DNA of 64,000 bases from Callorhinus ursinus (GCF_003265705.1 NW_020312867.1:8309470-8373469); one strand, 5' to 3'; shown: positions 38,101-45,165, counted from the stretch's first letter. Notes: a model not told the origin generated them from the letters alone. Translations and numbers: made by a program.

Positions 38101-41100
38101 AGATATAAATCTAAACATCTCACATAAAATCACATTAAATGTAAATGGTCCCAGGTTTTGAAGTTGGGCAGACCTGGGATGAATATTGTATTGGCCACTT
38201 ACTACTTTTGTGGCCTATAAGAAGCCTTGCTTCGCTGAGCTTCAGTTTCCTCATCTGTAAAATAAGAATAAAAATGATGTATTCAGAGGGCTGCTGTAAA
38301 GACAAAATGAGATGATGTATATAAGGAGCTCAGTACATCCATCTGTTAAAAAAGTAGGAGAAATGCATATTTGCTCACTCTATATGCAGAGTATCTTTGA
38401 AAGGACATATGAGAAACTGATATCTTAGTCATCTATAGAAGACCTAGGAGGCTGGGGAACAGAGGTGAGGAGGAGAATTTTTACTTTTCTGGGCCCATAA
38501 TCTTTTATATGCAATTCTGATTTCAAAAGAGCTCTGGAAACCAAGGGGTTTTTTTCCATAAGACTGGTGCCAAACCTTGTTCAGTAGCAAAACCTGACCT
38601 GAAATGAGGAGTGAGTGTTTTTATCTAAGAGGAGAGGGGAGCACAGAAGGAAGAAATTGTGTGTGGTCAGGACCACCCTCACATTCCCTAGAGGGGCCCC
38701 CACTGGAGCTGGGACATATGATCCCATGGGCCCAGCCAGGCTCTTTCGCCTACAGCATTAGTGTGTAACACTCTCCTTCGGTTGATTACCAGATGAAGTA
38801 GTAGGGGCTTGATTCCAGAGACCATATACAAAAATTACCTTTCTTTTAAATCCCTGTAGCCTGCCTCATTCAACATTCTGGACTGAGACTATTTTAATGT
38901 GGGTTCTGAGCGTGCACTTAACGAGTTCACAGAAGTGTGCGTGTGTTACAGTGAGGGGGTGTTAAGTGTTGAGTCAAAGGATATGCTGTGACAATTTCAA
39001 GTACCCAGTGGTCAGGGTGGGCCCGGCAGCTGCCTTTCCAGCCTCCATTGTTCTCCCTGCCCCACGCTCTGTGGCCCAGGAGAGAGAAAGAGAGAAGGCT
39101 GCGTGTTTCAGGAGCAATACGGCTCTGTTCTCCCAGGCATTCTTATAGCCATTAGAAGCTCCTTCTAGGGCAGGTCACGGGGATAGTAAGTGAGATGTTC
39201 GCAACTCTCCAGCACACCTGGGGTATCGGGGTGGCAGGATGATAACACAGGTCACCAGAAACTTCCACCACCAGCTCCATGAACCATGACTTGGGAACAG
39301 TCATCTAGGTCAGGAAAAATTCCTTCCCTTGGAAACCTAGCCACATCTACCTAAATCACAGTATCCTTTCCAGCATATTAGCTAGAACTGGCTGAAGAAA
39401 CACCTTTTGGATTTTTTTCCCAGTTCTTTAATTAATGGCTCCTTACCTGTAAGCATATTTTAGCTGCTGTTTAGCTCCGGAGGTCTGGCAGGAACACCCC
39501 ACCCCACCCCCACCCTCAGAACTGCCAGGTTCGTATCGCTCGCTAGGACTCCAGGCAGACTCTAAAGCACGCTTTTGCAAATTCTAAGTGTTTTTTGTTC
39601 TATTATATCCATATCCTTTATAGAAAAAAAGCAGGAAAGTATAAAGAAAATCATTTCAGGAGTAAGTTACCACTGTTTACATTTTCAGTGTGCTTCTTTA
39701 TAGTTTTATTTATATATACACACCCACACACGCATTTCTCACCATTGATTTCCTGGGCTATTCCTAGGCTGTCCTTTTCCCCCACAGTTAACACTGGAGC
39801 ATAAGCATCATTTCATCTCAGTTTGAAACTCTCTAAGAACATTGTCTCCATAATTGCATTTAGGGATATACCATAACGTGCCTAACTGGTCCCTATTTAG
39901 GCCAACTCCAGTTCCCTTGATTAAAGTCTCTGTGGTGCTATTTTAATTTGAATGATGTGTTGTTCTTTAAGATGAATACTTAGATATGAAACTATTGGGT
40001 CAAAGCATCTAAGACTTCTGAAAGACGCACGTTATGGTATGTATGTTAGACAGTATAGAATTGCTCTCCAGAAAGCACGCCCTCGCTTCATGCTTCTAGC
40101 TTGTGAATTCCCAGTGAGAGTAAAAATGGGCTCTTGGTGTTGGGGTGGAACACTCTTCGAGGTGACAGTCATTTGTGGCCCCCCAGTGGGCTGCAGTGCG
40201 TAAACAGTGGTGTCTGTGGGAATGAAGTGGCCTCTGCAGAGGCCGTCATGGAAAACGGCTGCAGAGCCCTGTTCTAGCTGTGTGTGGGCACCCATCTCAC
40301 TCCAGCCTGGAAGCTTTTAAATCTTGGTCTTGGCGTTCTGGTTTTAGTGTTCGGATATTTTCTGATCTAAAAGTTCTTGGTTCTTTACACGAAGTTTAGG
40401 AACTTGAGAAAAATGTAAATAAATAAAATTTTATCTGGAGGATACCATGGTTAATATTTGTACTTTTGACAGTATTGGGATCCTCCTTGGGTTTGCTTTG
40501 TGGTCAGCTCTTTTCAGTATTGCCCCTGTAACATTATCAGCGTTAGTCTGTGCTGAAGACCACTTTGAAGTAGCCCTTGTGTTATGGTCTCAGGCGGGGC
40601 TCTCCCCTGCCTGGGAGTGGAGTTGTGACCCCACAGGCGTCGGGTTCAAGCCCCTGGGAACCCAGGCGCCCGACTGCTCTGGGACTTGTGCTAATTGCCC
40701 CTTGTTTGTTTCAGGTGTGATCCCCTGGGCCCGTTTGCTGTCGGGGGAGAGGACCTGGACCCCTTTGGGTGAGTACTGCTGGGGAGGGGTCAGCAACACA
40801 GCCTACTCTTGTGACTTTTCAGCCCCCACTCATCTTCTAATCTTAGAGCTTTCTGTCAGTCTTCCTTTGGGGTGACGGAGGCCGCCGTGGCTGAGAGGCT
40901 GCGAAGTCCCCCCACTGTTCCACTCTGCCGTGCCTGGAGCCCTGCGGCGAGCTCTGCTGTGGGGGAGGGCTGAGCAAGCCAGGCAGGCAGCTCCTCTGTC
41001 ACCCGCTGGCCCTGGTGGGGGGGGGTCACAGATCACCCTGAGGCCCTCTAAGGAAACCGCAAGAAAGCCAGCATTGTGAATTGTCTCAATGCTACTGCTA

Positions 41101-42188
41101 GTCCGTAGACCTAAAGTAGTGCCCTGCGGAGCCTTGCGATGGTTCTTCATGGACCTTGGCATTCTGGCACCTGTTCTTGATCAAATTGTCCCCCCTGGAT
41201 GTAGGACATGGCAGGAATCTCCGTTTTGTGGGTTCAGGGAGCCTGGAGAGCTAAAGGGCCAGGCCGCGTGCTCTTGGTGTTCTTGTTCTTGCCCATTTCT
41301 GCTGGCGCTCAGACAACCATCCACCTGTGTCTGCTTGAGCTGTCCACAGTAGCTAGCCCGGGCATTCGTAGTCCGCTCTCCCCTCCTTCGCCTCTTCTCC
41401 AGCAGCTCCTTGCCATGCCTGCTCACCCATCTTTTCTTCTTGCTTCAGGTGTCGGAGAGGTGGCATGATTGTGGACCCCCTGAGGTCTGGCTTCCCAAGA
41501 GCACTCATTGACCCATCCTCGGGCCTCCCAAACCGTCTTCCTCCAGGCGCTGTGCCCCCAGGAGCACGCTTTGACCCCTTTGGACCCATTGGGACCAGCC
41601 CATCTGGGTAGGTACTCATGCAGGCATGCTGGGAAGTAGGGCCTGATGGCAGCTCCACCCAGCGTTGCAGGAACGAGGGGTCTGACTGCAGGTGCAGAGG
41701 TGCTGCTGGCTCCCTCCGCCACTGCCAAGGGAGTGGGGCCTCCTCCGGGCCCCTGCCTGATGCCTCCCTGGAGCTCCCCATTCCTCGGTGCCCCCCTTCC
41801 TCCAGCCCCCCGTTAGGGAGCACTCAGAGGAGGAAGAGCTTCTCACACTTACTGAAGTTTAGTCTGTGTCGGGGACTCGCTGGATCCTAATAGCAACACT
41901 CCTGGGTGCATATTACCCTTCACATCCTATAGAAATCAAGGCCCTGAAAGATGAATTAACTTCTCCAAGGTGGGAGAATCAGGATTCAAGCCATGGCTGT
42001 AGAGCACATGCTCTTCAGCCCCACAAAGTACCGCATCGTTCTGGAGGACAGGCTCCCTCTGCCCTCAGGGCCCATCTGCCTGTGTGCGCTGGCCCCTCCA
42101 TCACTCCCAACTCACCAGCCCCTCTTTCCATTCCAGACCTAACCCAGACCATCTGCCCCCGCCGGGCTTCGATGACATGTACCTGTGA
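2067..42188 (+). CDS. PSMF1: PSMF1, proteasome inhibitor PI31 (seven coding exons, 271 aa)
   Basis: PI31 binds the 20S proteasome core, acts as an inhibitor in vitro and has been linked to proteasome assembly and transport. It interacts with FBXO7 through its N-terminal FP domain. Joining 2067-2195, 8655-8807, 11023-11105, 22214-22399, 40715-40768, 41449-41607 and 42137-42188 gives one uninterrupted frame of 271 codons, the length I recall for human PI31. Residues 1 to about 150 form the folded FP domain. The rest is proline/glycine-rich with repeated [14 protein letters not shown] and [11 protein letters not shown] motifs, expected to be disordered. It ends DDMYL, a HbYX-like tail (hydrophobic-Tyr-X) of the type that inserts into proteasome alpha-ring pockets. 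All introns are GT-AG. Exon 2 is phase 0/0, and exons 4, 5 and 6 begin and end in the same phase, so each could be skipped in frame. No frameshift or premature stop was seen. Confidence 0.96.
5480..5620 (+). repeat. MIR SINE fragment
   Basis: Matches the MIR core order: CTCTGCATCTGACTTACTGTG, then GACCTTAGGCAATTCTCAG, then TTCATCTGAGG. Old and diverged. Confidence 0.6.
6556..6686 (-). mobile_element. Can-SINE, reverse orientation, diverged
   Basis: A poly-T run, then TAAGTAGGCTCC, CTTGAACTCATGACCCTGAG and a reversed tRNA-like head ending GCGCCCC. Diverged from the consensus, so one of the older copies here. Confidence 0.8.
6690..7470 (-). mobile_element. old LINE-1 fragment, antisense
   Basis: A+T-rich sequence with phrases typical of reversed L1 3' ORF2 (CCTATGTAGTATTCCACTG, TTTTGCCAGTTTTTCAAGTGG). 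Diverged; ends approximate. Confidence 0.45.
7530..8270 (+). mobile_element. old LINE-1 fragment, sense
   Basis: Carries the late-ORF2 and 3' UTR order of old L1s: GGGTTGGTGGAATCCGTACC, CAGATGTATACACAAATGTTC, and ATGCCATTTATATAAGTTC. Broken by many changes, with no intact frame. Confidence 0.55.
8429..8591 (+). repeat. 163-bp direct repeat, copy A
   Basis: Begins TTCCAGTACTGTGTCACG and ends GCAAGGTC. It aligns without gaps to 11224-11386 with about 10 mismatches, mostly transitions (about 94% identity). The right half resembles a MIR 3' part (CCTCATCTGTGAAATGAGG), but ancient MIR copies would not be this similar, so a later local duplication is implied. Confidence 0.9.
8655..8807 (+). CDS. 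PSMF1: PSMF1 coding exon 2 (residues 44-94)
   Basis: The acceptor CTTCTCAG precedes [15 protein letters not shown], and the exon ends SMIINVL at GTGCTG|GTGAGT. It is 153 nt, phase 0 on both sides. It contributes the central beta-sheet of the FP domain. The divergent direct repeat at 8429-8591 ends only 63 nt upstream of this exon. Confidence 0.95.
9170..9480 (+). mobile_element. L2 3' end, sense
   Basis: Shows the L2 tail series: CTCCTCCCTTCAGCCCCTGC, CACTTCCTCAAAAAG, GACTGTAAGCACCCCAAGG and GGCAAGGACTCTCTTG. Ancient and degenerate. Confidence 0.65.
9640..9905 (-). mobile_element. carnivore LINE-1 3' end, antisense, 5'-truncated
   Basis: Begins in A+T-rich TTTATTTAAATTCAGTTTAG and continues TTAACATATACTGTATTAC and TCAAGTGCCCTCCTTAATGC, a stretch typical of carnivore L1 3' UTRs read in reverse. 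Only the last few hundred bases are present. Confidence 0.75.
10390..10884 (+). mobile_element. carnivore LINE-1 3' UTR with poly-A, sense, 5'-truncated
   Basis: CATATGATCTCACTGATAGG, AAACAAACTGAGGGTTGCTGG, a G-rich tract, CTGTACCTCTGAAACAAAT, then a related second block (GAGACTATGGACTATGAG, a second G-rich tract, GGTATTAAAGAGGGCATG) and a terminal A run at 10875-10884. The internal near-duplication and G-rich tracts belong to the element type itself. Confidence 0.8.
11023..11105 (+). CDS. PSMF1: PSMF1 coding exon 3 (residues 95-122, split codon)
   Basis: Acceptor TTTCTAG, then [19 protein letters not shown] and onward to DFH plus the first two bases of an Arg codon, with donor CACAG|GTACTA. 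It is 83 nt, entering in phase 0 and leaving in phase 2. It is the only non-symmetric internal exon, so its loss would shift the frame. Confidence 0.95.
11224..11386 (+). repeat. 163-bp direct repeat, copy B
   Basis: Partner of 8429-8591, in the same orientation, 2795 bp downstream. The pair brackets PSMF1 exons 2 and 3. Flanks outside the unit do not match between the copies. Confidence 0.9.
11590..12425 (-). mobile_element. LINE-1 fragment, antisense, split by a SINE
   Basis: Left part 11590-11815 and right part about 12025-12425, interrupted by the Can-SINE at 11821-12024. The right part has reversed-ORF2 phrases such as CCATACTGTCTTCCATAGTGG and CCCACCAGCAATGTATGAG. Confidence 0.65.
11821..12024 (-). 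mobile_element. Can-SINE with target-site duplication
   Basis: Reversed element: poly-T, then ATTTATTTATTTGAGA and onward to a tRNA-like head ending CCACCCAGGAGCCTC. Flanked by AGTATGTTTA at 11806-11815 and again at 12025-12034, the duplication made on insertion into the L1. Confidence 0.9.
12430..13860 (-). mobile_element. old LINE-1-like sequence, antisense
   Basis: Phrases common in old reversed L1M sequence: CACTTAGGTTTACCAGTTTT, AACATTTTGCCACATTTGC, TCACTTGGTGGTGTCTGCC. Highly diverged; extent uncertain. Confidence 0.4.
14425..15205 (+). mobile_element. LINE-1 3' part, sense
   Basis: End of ORF2 into 3' UTR: GGTGCAGCCACTATGGAAAA, CCATATGATCCAAGAATTGTG, TTCACAATAGCTAGAAGGTGG, ACACTTTATGATTCCACTTAG. 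Contains a short GGT microsatellite at 15081-15099. Confidence 0.75.
15230..15630 (+). mobile_element. L2 3' end, sense
   Basis: TTCCTTCAGTTCCCATTGAAA, CACTTCCTCAGAAAAGCC, GATCTCCTTGAGGGCAGG fit the conserved L2 tail in order. Confidence 0.7.
15630..16900. other. intron-3 stretch without recognised features
   Basis: Apart from an ATTT microsatellite at about 15884-15902, I see no repeat family, exon or RNA gene I can name here. The overlapping short frames on both strands look like chance. Confidence 0.5.
16919..17048 (+). mobile_element. Can-SINE, forward, short diverged copy
   Basis: GGGGCACCTGGGTGGCTCAG head, then a degenerate body and a short A-rich tail. TTTTATTTTGAG just before and TTTTATTCTGAG just after (17049-17060) look like the target-site duplication with one change. 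Confidence 0.85.
17231..17396 (-). mobile_element. Can-SINE with perfect 14-nt target-site duplication
   Basis: TAAGGATCCCTCTT occurs at 17217-17230 and again at 17397-17410, directly abutting a reversed Can-SINE that starts with poly-T and ends CACCCAGCTGCCCCCA. Confidence 0.9.
17513..17731 (+). mobile_element. Can-SINE, forward
   Basis: GGGACACCTGGGTGGTTCAG, TTAAGCGTCTGCCTTCAGCC, the CTCTCTCTCT stretch and AAATAAATAAAATCTTTAAA, followed by a second A run. Confidence 0.9.
19508..19949 (-). mobile_element. 442-bp non-L1 insert with 12-nt target-site duplication
   Basis: TCTTTCATTATT at 19496-19507 and 19950-19961 brackets a segment that is not L1, while the L1 sequence is continuous on either side. 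Read on the reverse strand, its end carries AATAAA about 35-40 nt before an A-rich terminus (ATTAAAAATAATG). It includes MIR-like sequence (AGTGCCTGTCACATAGTAAG on the + strand). This fits a retroposed transcript fragment, but the source is unknown and no long poly-A survives. Confidence 0.55.
19980..20177 (-). mobile_element. Can-SINE, reverse
   Basis: Poly-T, TTATTTATTTATTTGACA, GAGAAGCAGGCTCCCTGCTG, then reversed head ACCAACTGAGCCTCCCAGGC. One of the better-preserved copies. Confidence 0.92.
21192..21389 (-). mobile_element. Can-SINE, reverse, diverged
   Basis: TTTCTAAGATTTTTACATTT, a GAGAGAG tract, and reversed head CAACCAACTGATCCACCCAG. Imperfect flanking duplications (ATCCTCACATA / ATCCCACATA). 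Confidence 0.85.
21640..22004 (+). other. G+C-rich unique sequence upstream of the exon-4 open frame
   Basis: Abrupt switch from A+T-rich L1 to G+C-rich sequence with no repeat I recognise. Contains the E-box CACGTG (21876-21881) followed by a TGACG motif. It could be promoter-like for the basic open frame that follows; this is inference. Confidence 0.35.
22005..22213 (+). other. open basic reading frame contiguous with PSMF1 exon 4
   Basis: An ATG at 22005, preceded by an in-frame TAA at 21972, opens 70 codons that read straight through the intronic acceptor into exon 4 in the correct frame. The segment begins [16 protein letters not shown] and contains [17 protein letters not shown], so it is very rich in Arg, Lys and His. 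Many codons use G/C at the third position. The start context (CAGATGC) is weak. A palindromic E-box CACGTG lies at 21876-21881. I recognise no family. It could be an alternative first exon or exon extension, or chance openness in G+C-rich DNA. Confidence 0.3.
22214..22399 (+). CDS. PSMF1: PSMF1 coding exon 4 (residues 122-184)
   Basis: Acceptor TCCTTCCTACAG, then the last base of Arg122, [20 protein letters not shown] and onward to HPHTSRQPP plus TG of Trp184; donor CCCTG|GTGAGT. It is 186 nt, phase 2/2. It spans the end of the FP domain and the start of the proline-rich tail. The reading frame stays open for 240 nt upstream of the acceptor (see the separate entry). Confidence 0.95.
22880..23270. 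repeat. two MIR fragments
   Basis: AAGCACTCAGTAAGTGTTC near 22940 and the reversed piece TTTTATAGACAGGAACAGAGG...GGTCACCAGCCA near 23150-23200 are MIR-like. Ancient and partial. Confidence 0.5.
24440..26670 (+). mobile_element. LINE-1, sense, ORF2 reverse-transcriptase part to poly-A
   Basis: Reverse-transcriptase region phrases (translating to [20 protein letters not shown]) are followed by late ORF2 and a 3' end with an A run at 26657-26668. Frames are broken throughout; a dead copy. Confidence 0.85.
26870..28250 (+). mobile_element. LINE-1, sense, second block
   Basis: The first 200 nt encode [17 protein letters not shown], the reverse-transcriptase catalytic-motif region (F/YADD). From about 27130 a later ORF2 segment follows after a gap. 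The frame is interrupted, so it is not active. Confidence 0.8.
28740..28960 (+). repeat. MIR SINE
   Basis: GAGCACAGGCTTTGGAAGTTG, ATTCAAACCCTGGCG, GGTCTCCTCATCTGCACC match the MIR order well. Confidence 0.75.
29440..30210. promoter_or_regulatory. G+C-rich intronic stretch with an RFX-like X-box
   Basis: Unlike the surrounding L1/SINE DNA, this is non-repetitive. It contains the palindrome GTTGCCAGGCAAC at 29734-29746, close to the RFX X-box (GTTGCC, short spacer, GGCAAC). Open frames across it on both strands are not convincing as coding. Confidence 0.35.
30828..31030 (+). mobile_element. Can-SINE, forward
   Basis: GGGGCGCTTAAGTGGCTCAG head, TTCTCCCTCTCCCTCT body, CT microsatellite and ATTAAAATCTTTTTTT tail. 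AAGAGTTCTTG / AAGAATTCTTG flank it. Confidence 0.92.
31385..31603 (+). mobile_element. Can-SINE, forward
   Basis: GGGGCGCCTGGGTGGCTCAG head, full body, an AAGT microsatellite and AAAATCTTAAAAAATAAAAA tail. Inserted in the hAT-like fossil. Confidence 0.93.
32420..32900 (-). mobile_element. LINE-1 fragment, antisense
   Basis: TTGCCCATTTTCTCTTTCG, GGTCCTTTGTCAGATAAATG, AATCTTTGCCCTACCCTAAGG, TTTGAAATTAATTTTTATGTG are typical reversed ORF2. Confidence 0.78.
33080..33520 (-). repeat. MIR fragments, reverse, at least two in tandem
   Basis: TCCTCTCAACCCCATGAG...GGAAACTGAGG and TTGAACTCTTCGTTATGTACC...CACAGCGGTTAGGTGG are two successive reversed MIRs. Confidence 0.65.
33869..33891 (+). repeat. GT microsatellite
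   Basis: About 11 GT units following CTC. Likely polymorphic in length. Confidence 0.95.
34110..34330 (-). repeat. MIR SINE, reverse
   Basis: AGCCCTTAGTGTGTGCCAAGC, ATCTCCATTTTATAGAAAAG, GGAGGCACAGAGAGGCTC fit a reversed MIR. Confidence 0.7.
34390..34770 (-). mobile_element. L2 fragment, reverse
   Basis: GGGCATGCGGAGCCTTGGGG and onward to ACAAGAGTAGAAACAGACCAGG parallels the internal part of reversed L2 copies seen elsewhere in the window. Confidence 0.55.
34800..35800. other. unclassified old interspersed repeat sequence
   Basis: Phrases such as CACGTGGCCTCCTCCATCTTC and AAGCCAGCAATAGTTTGTC recur widely in mammalian genomes, but I cannot name the family with confidence. No gene seen. Confidence 0.4.
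36420..36570 (+). mobile_element. MER5-like (hAT-Charlie) fragment
   Basis: AGAACTTGTGAAAAATGCAG, TTCTGTATTAAAATCTGTAC and TTCATCTGCACGTTACAG follow the MER5 order. Confidence 0.5.
36700..38145 (+). mobile_element. L1/HAL1 ORF1-type sequence, sense
   Basis: A-rich sequence with ORF1-type phrases: AACCAAATGGAAATTTTAGA, AATGCCTGAAAACTTCCCAG, TCATCAGAAATCATGGACACC, GAAAGGAAACTAAGAGAATTC. Internal A run at about 38023-38044. No open frame of useful length. Confidence 0.6.
38150..38335 (+). repeat. MIR SINE
   Basis: TTTTGAAGTTGGGCAGACCTG, TTCAGTTTCCTCATCTGTAA, TAAAGACAAAATGAGATGATG. Confidence 0.8.
40715..40768 (+). CDS. PSMF1: PSMF1 coding exon 5 (residues 184-202)
   Basis: Acceptor TTTGTTTCAG, then G completing Trp184, [17 protein letters not shown] and GG of Gly202, with donor TTTGG|GTGAGT. 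It is 54 nt, phase 2/2. It carries the first of the DPxGPF-type motifs of the disordered tail. Confidence 0.93.
40769..41448 (+). other. PSMF1: PSMF1 intron 5
   Basis: 680 nt, G+C-rich, GTGAGT to TCTTGCTTCAG. No repeat or additional exon was recognised. Confidence 0.8.
41449..41607 (+). CDS. PSMF1: PSMF1 coding exon 6 (residues 202-255)
   Basis: Acceptor CTTGCTTCAG, then [20 protein letters not shown] and onward to [12 protein letters not shown] plus GG of Gly255, with donor TCTGG|GTAGGT. It is 159 nt, phase 2/2. It encodes most of the proline/glycine-rich region. The first full codon is Cys203; from memory human PI31 has Pro here. Confidence 0.94.
41608..42136 (+). other. PSMF1: PSMF1 intron 6, with a MIR remnant
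   Basis: 529 nt, GTAGGT to TTTCCATTCCAG. About 41840-42020 resembles a MIR in reverse orientation (aligned pieces around CTTCACATCCTATAGAAATC and AACTTCTCCAAGGT). Nothing else was seen. Confidence 0.65.
42137..42188 (+). CDS. PSMF1: PSMF1 coding exon 7 and stop (residues 255-271)
   Basis: Acceptor CATTCCAG, then A completing Gly255, [16 protein letters not shown] and TGA at 42186-42188. The last three residues, Met-Tyr-Leu, fit the HbYX proteasome-docking motif known for PI31 and proteasome activators. Confidence 0.95.
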
Positions 42189-42940
42189 AGGCCTCAAGAA
42201 TGTAACAGCCCAGCCTTCCCTCCACTGTCCTGGAGCTGCCGCCGCTGGCCCCATCAGCAACCGTGTTCTTGCGGGCTGGGGGCAAGGGACCCTGCCCATG
42301 TGTTTGCGGGCCGGCTGAGATCGCCTCCCCACCCCCTGTCAGAGCCAAGGCACCTGCTGCAGCTCTCCACCTGGCTGCATATAGGTCCCAAAGAGACATC
42401 ATTGTGTCTTTCTCCCCACCAGCTCCCCCACACTTCTCAAGGGAGACTCCGGCAACATCTCCCCCCGGCCCGATGCTGTCCCAGCTGCAGCACTATAAGA
42501 ACAGAACGCATTTTGGATGTTATTATAAGAACCAAATGTCAATACAAAAATCATGTTGCCAGTCTCCCACTGTTCTTTACTGCCCAGCTCCTTCCATTTC
42601 TGAGACTCGAGGGTTTAAATCTTTTTGGGGCTAAATGACTCTTCTACCCACGGCCTGTTCTTGCTTCTTAGGCCCCTTCCCGTCATAAATTGCTTTCTTG
42701 CTCCTGACATCACTAAGGTGGGTCCCAGTGTGGTTGCAAGGCTGAAAGTGAGGGGCTGGAAACCCCATAGGGCCACAAGGATGACTTTCACAAGGGCAGG
42801 CACACTGCAGAAAGCCTGCGTCATTCTGAGAAGGGCAGCATCCTCCAGTCCCGCCTGTGCGCACATCCTCCGGTCCGTCTGTGCCTGGACGATGGCAGCC
42901 TCTAAGCAGAAGAATAAACAGACCTGAAGGCTGATCTCAT
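42189..42940 (+). other. PSMF1: PSMF1 3' UTR (minimum extent)
   Basis: G+C-rich sequence after the stop with no coding support. The first good polyadenylation signal is at 42913. A second AATAAA at about 44370, just before an antisense L1, could serve a longer transcript. Confidence 0.65.
42913..42918 (+). terminator. PSMF1: polyadenylation signal AATAAA
   Basis: Canonical hexamer 725 nt after the PSMF1 stop, with a CAGACCTGA cleavage-type context following. It is the nearest canonical signal downstream of the gene. Confidence 0.6.
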
Positions 42941-44399
42941 TTCTGCCACTGACTTACTGAGCTGACCTGAAGGGCTTTCCCCTCCCAGGGCTTTCTTGTT
43001 GCCTTTTAAATCTGAGGGGCCCTTCCTACTCTAAAACATTCTGGTGTCTGCTTCTGTGTGTAGCCACCTCCAGAAACGGGGGCAAAGGAAGGAATGAAGT
43101 TTCGAGGCTCTGTATGGCACTTACCTACAGAGTAACTCAGTGCCCCTCGGGGCCCGGACAAGAAGAGCCGAGGAACGTGGGCTCCATCTGGGTATGGTAT
43201 TGAACTCTGGCAGGAGCAGGGAGCCCAGCCTCTGGACACCAGTGGCTGGGGTGGATGGAGGAGCTAGTGAAGCAAGAAAGCACTCAGGAGGGACTTTCAC
43301 CCCCAGGGAGCCCCAGCCTCTAGAAGCCTGTGGCCTTTGTCCAGGCCCGCCTGACCTCTGGTGTTCTCCGGATCCTTTTCAGCCCGAGGCCTGACAGACG
43401 TGGTCAGTGATGAACCCCTGTGCTGGAGTGGAAAGAGCACAATAGAGCACCAGGCTCAGAGGCAAGAGATCAAGGCACTAGTCCCTTTCCCTCCACAACT
43501 AGCATTTCATCCATGGGTGGGTCATTTTACTTCTCAGCTCCTTGGGTTCTTTCCCTGTATTAGGGCATACTATTTATGGGCAGAGGGTAGGCTACCAGAG
43601 CCTTCCTAAGGTGTGTGCTAATATGCTATAGCCTGGGACTGCCTGTCTGAGTGTGGGTTAGGGGTACACTAAACTGGGGCCTGGGTGGGGGAGGCTAGCA
43701 TGAGCAGGCTCCCCGGGCATTTCTGGCAGACCCCATCTCAAGCACTGATTTAGTAGAAGACCACCTCACAGCCTTGAGAACATTTCTGCTCTGGAGAGAG
43801 ACTCAGAGATTGGGCAGAGCTACGAATGCAATCACCAGTCATAGTCTTCTTCCTCAGGGGCCTGCGAATGGGTGGAATGTTTTTGTTTTGGAATTGGTTC
43901 ATACCTGCTACGGAAAGGACTTGGGGCACTTTGGTCACAGGAGCATCCTTTATTATGAAAGGAAGCATTTAAAGAAACATCACACTAGAAACCATCAGAC
44001 AAGCAGGGAAAGTGGATCACTTTTAGAACCATGTTTTGAGGAAAAGATGATTGGAACAATAGATTTGCCACGTAGGTTTTCTAGTAGCAAAGGTTGAAAG
44101 GATGGTCTTAGACATAATTCTGTTTTCTGAGAACAGAAACTTCATGACTTTCATCTGCAGAATCAGCCATTTTTTGCACGGGTCTTCTTGTATCAAGGAC
44201 ACTGAGGAACACAGACAATGTCTTAGTTGTGTGGGGGGAGGTGAACAGGGCCTTCAGCAGCTTCCACATCATGCTGCCACTTCCCTCCTTCCAGCCGTGA
44301 GCAGTCCCCAGGCAGCCAGCGGGAATGGTTGCGGGTATGTCTTGTGGAACTCGAAAGGTGGAAGCCTAACAATAAAATCAGCACTCAATACCTGTTACT
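42941..44399. other. intergenic, no gene seen
   Basis: Mostly unique sequence. Open frames on both strands are short, and none shows splice or homology support. It contains the possible distal poly(A) signal near 44370. It may still be transcribed as a long PSMF1 3' UTR. Confidence 0.55.
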
Positions 44400-45165
44400 T
44401 TTTTTTTTTTTAAATAACAGCTTTATTGAGATATACTTCACATACCCATAAAGTTTACCCTTTTAAAGTGTGCGATTCCGTGGTTTTTAGCATATTCACA
44501 GTGTAGTGCATCCATCACCACATCGAATTCCCGAACATTTTTTACCACCTCAAAAAGAAACCCCCGTAACCTATTAACAGTTACCCCCGCCCCGGCCCCC
44601 CTCCAACCACTAGTCTGTTTTCTCTCTAAGGATTTGCCTGTTCTGGACAGTTCTCCTAAGTAGAATCACACAACATGTGGCCTTCTGTGTCTGGCTTCTT
44701 CCACTTCACGTTTTCAAGATTCATGTCCACGCTGTAGCCAGTGTTAAGTACTGCATTCCTTTTGACGGCTGAAGAATACTCCATTGTATGGATCTATACC
44801 ACATTTTCTTTATCCACTTAGCAGTTAATGGACAGTTGTTGGGTTGTTTCCGCTTTTTGTCTATGAATAATGCTGCTGTGGACATTTGTGTACAGGTTTT
44901 TGTGTAGACCTAGGTTTTCATTTCTCTTGGGTGTATACCTAGGAGTGGAATTGCTTGATTGTGTGGCAATTCAGTTTAACTTTTTGAAGAACTGCTAGAT
45001 TTTTCCAAACTGGCCGCACCATACCCTGACGGTGGGCATGAAGGTTCTAGTTTTTCCACATCCCCGCCAGTACTTGCTAGTCTTCTCGTGTAGAGCCATC
45101 CTAGTAGGTGCGAAGTGGTATCTCATATGGTTTTGTCTTCTGTTTGTTTTTAAAAAAAAGAATTT
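44400..45165 (-). mobile_element. LINE-1 3' part, antisense
   Basis: Poly-T start, CAGCTTTATTGAGATATAC, CATCCATCACCACATCG, AATACTCCATTGTATGGATC, TATCTCATATGGTTTTGTC. The poly-T is the reversed A tail, so the 3' end faces PSMF1. Confidence 0.82.

Larger units (their letters stand above)
22400..40714 (+). other. PSMF1: PSMF1 intron 4
   Basis: 18.3 kb, donor GTGAGT and acceptor TTTGTTTCAG. It holds MIR pieces (22880-23270), mostly unclassified A+T-rich sequence (23270-24440), two sense L1 blocks (24440-26670, 26870-28250), a MIR (28740-28960), a G+C-rich unique stretch with an X-box palindrome (about 29440-30210), a hAT-like fossil with two SINEs (30735-32415) and antisense L1 (32420-32900). 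These are followed by MIR and L2 pieces (33080-34770), unclassified old repeat (34800-35800), a MER5-like piece (36420-36570), L1/HAL1 ORF1-type sequence (36700-38145) and a MIR (38150-38335). The stretch 38335-40700 shows nothing I can identify beyond weak L1-like similarity near 39900-40100. Confidence 0.7.

Noticed and set aside
40447..40875. 142-codon frame overlapping PSMF1 exon 5
   Set aside because: It reads exon 5 in a different frame from the one joined by both splice sites and shows no homology.
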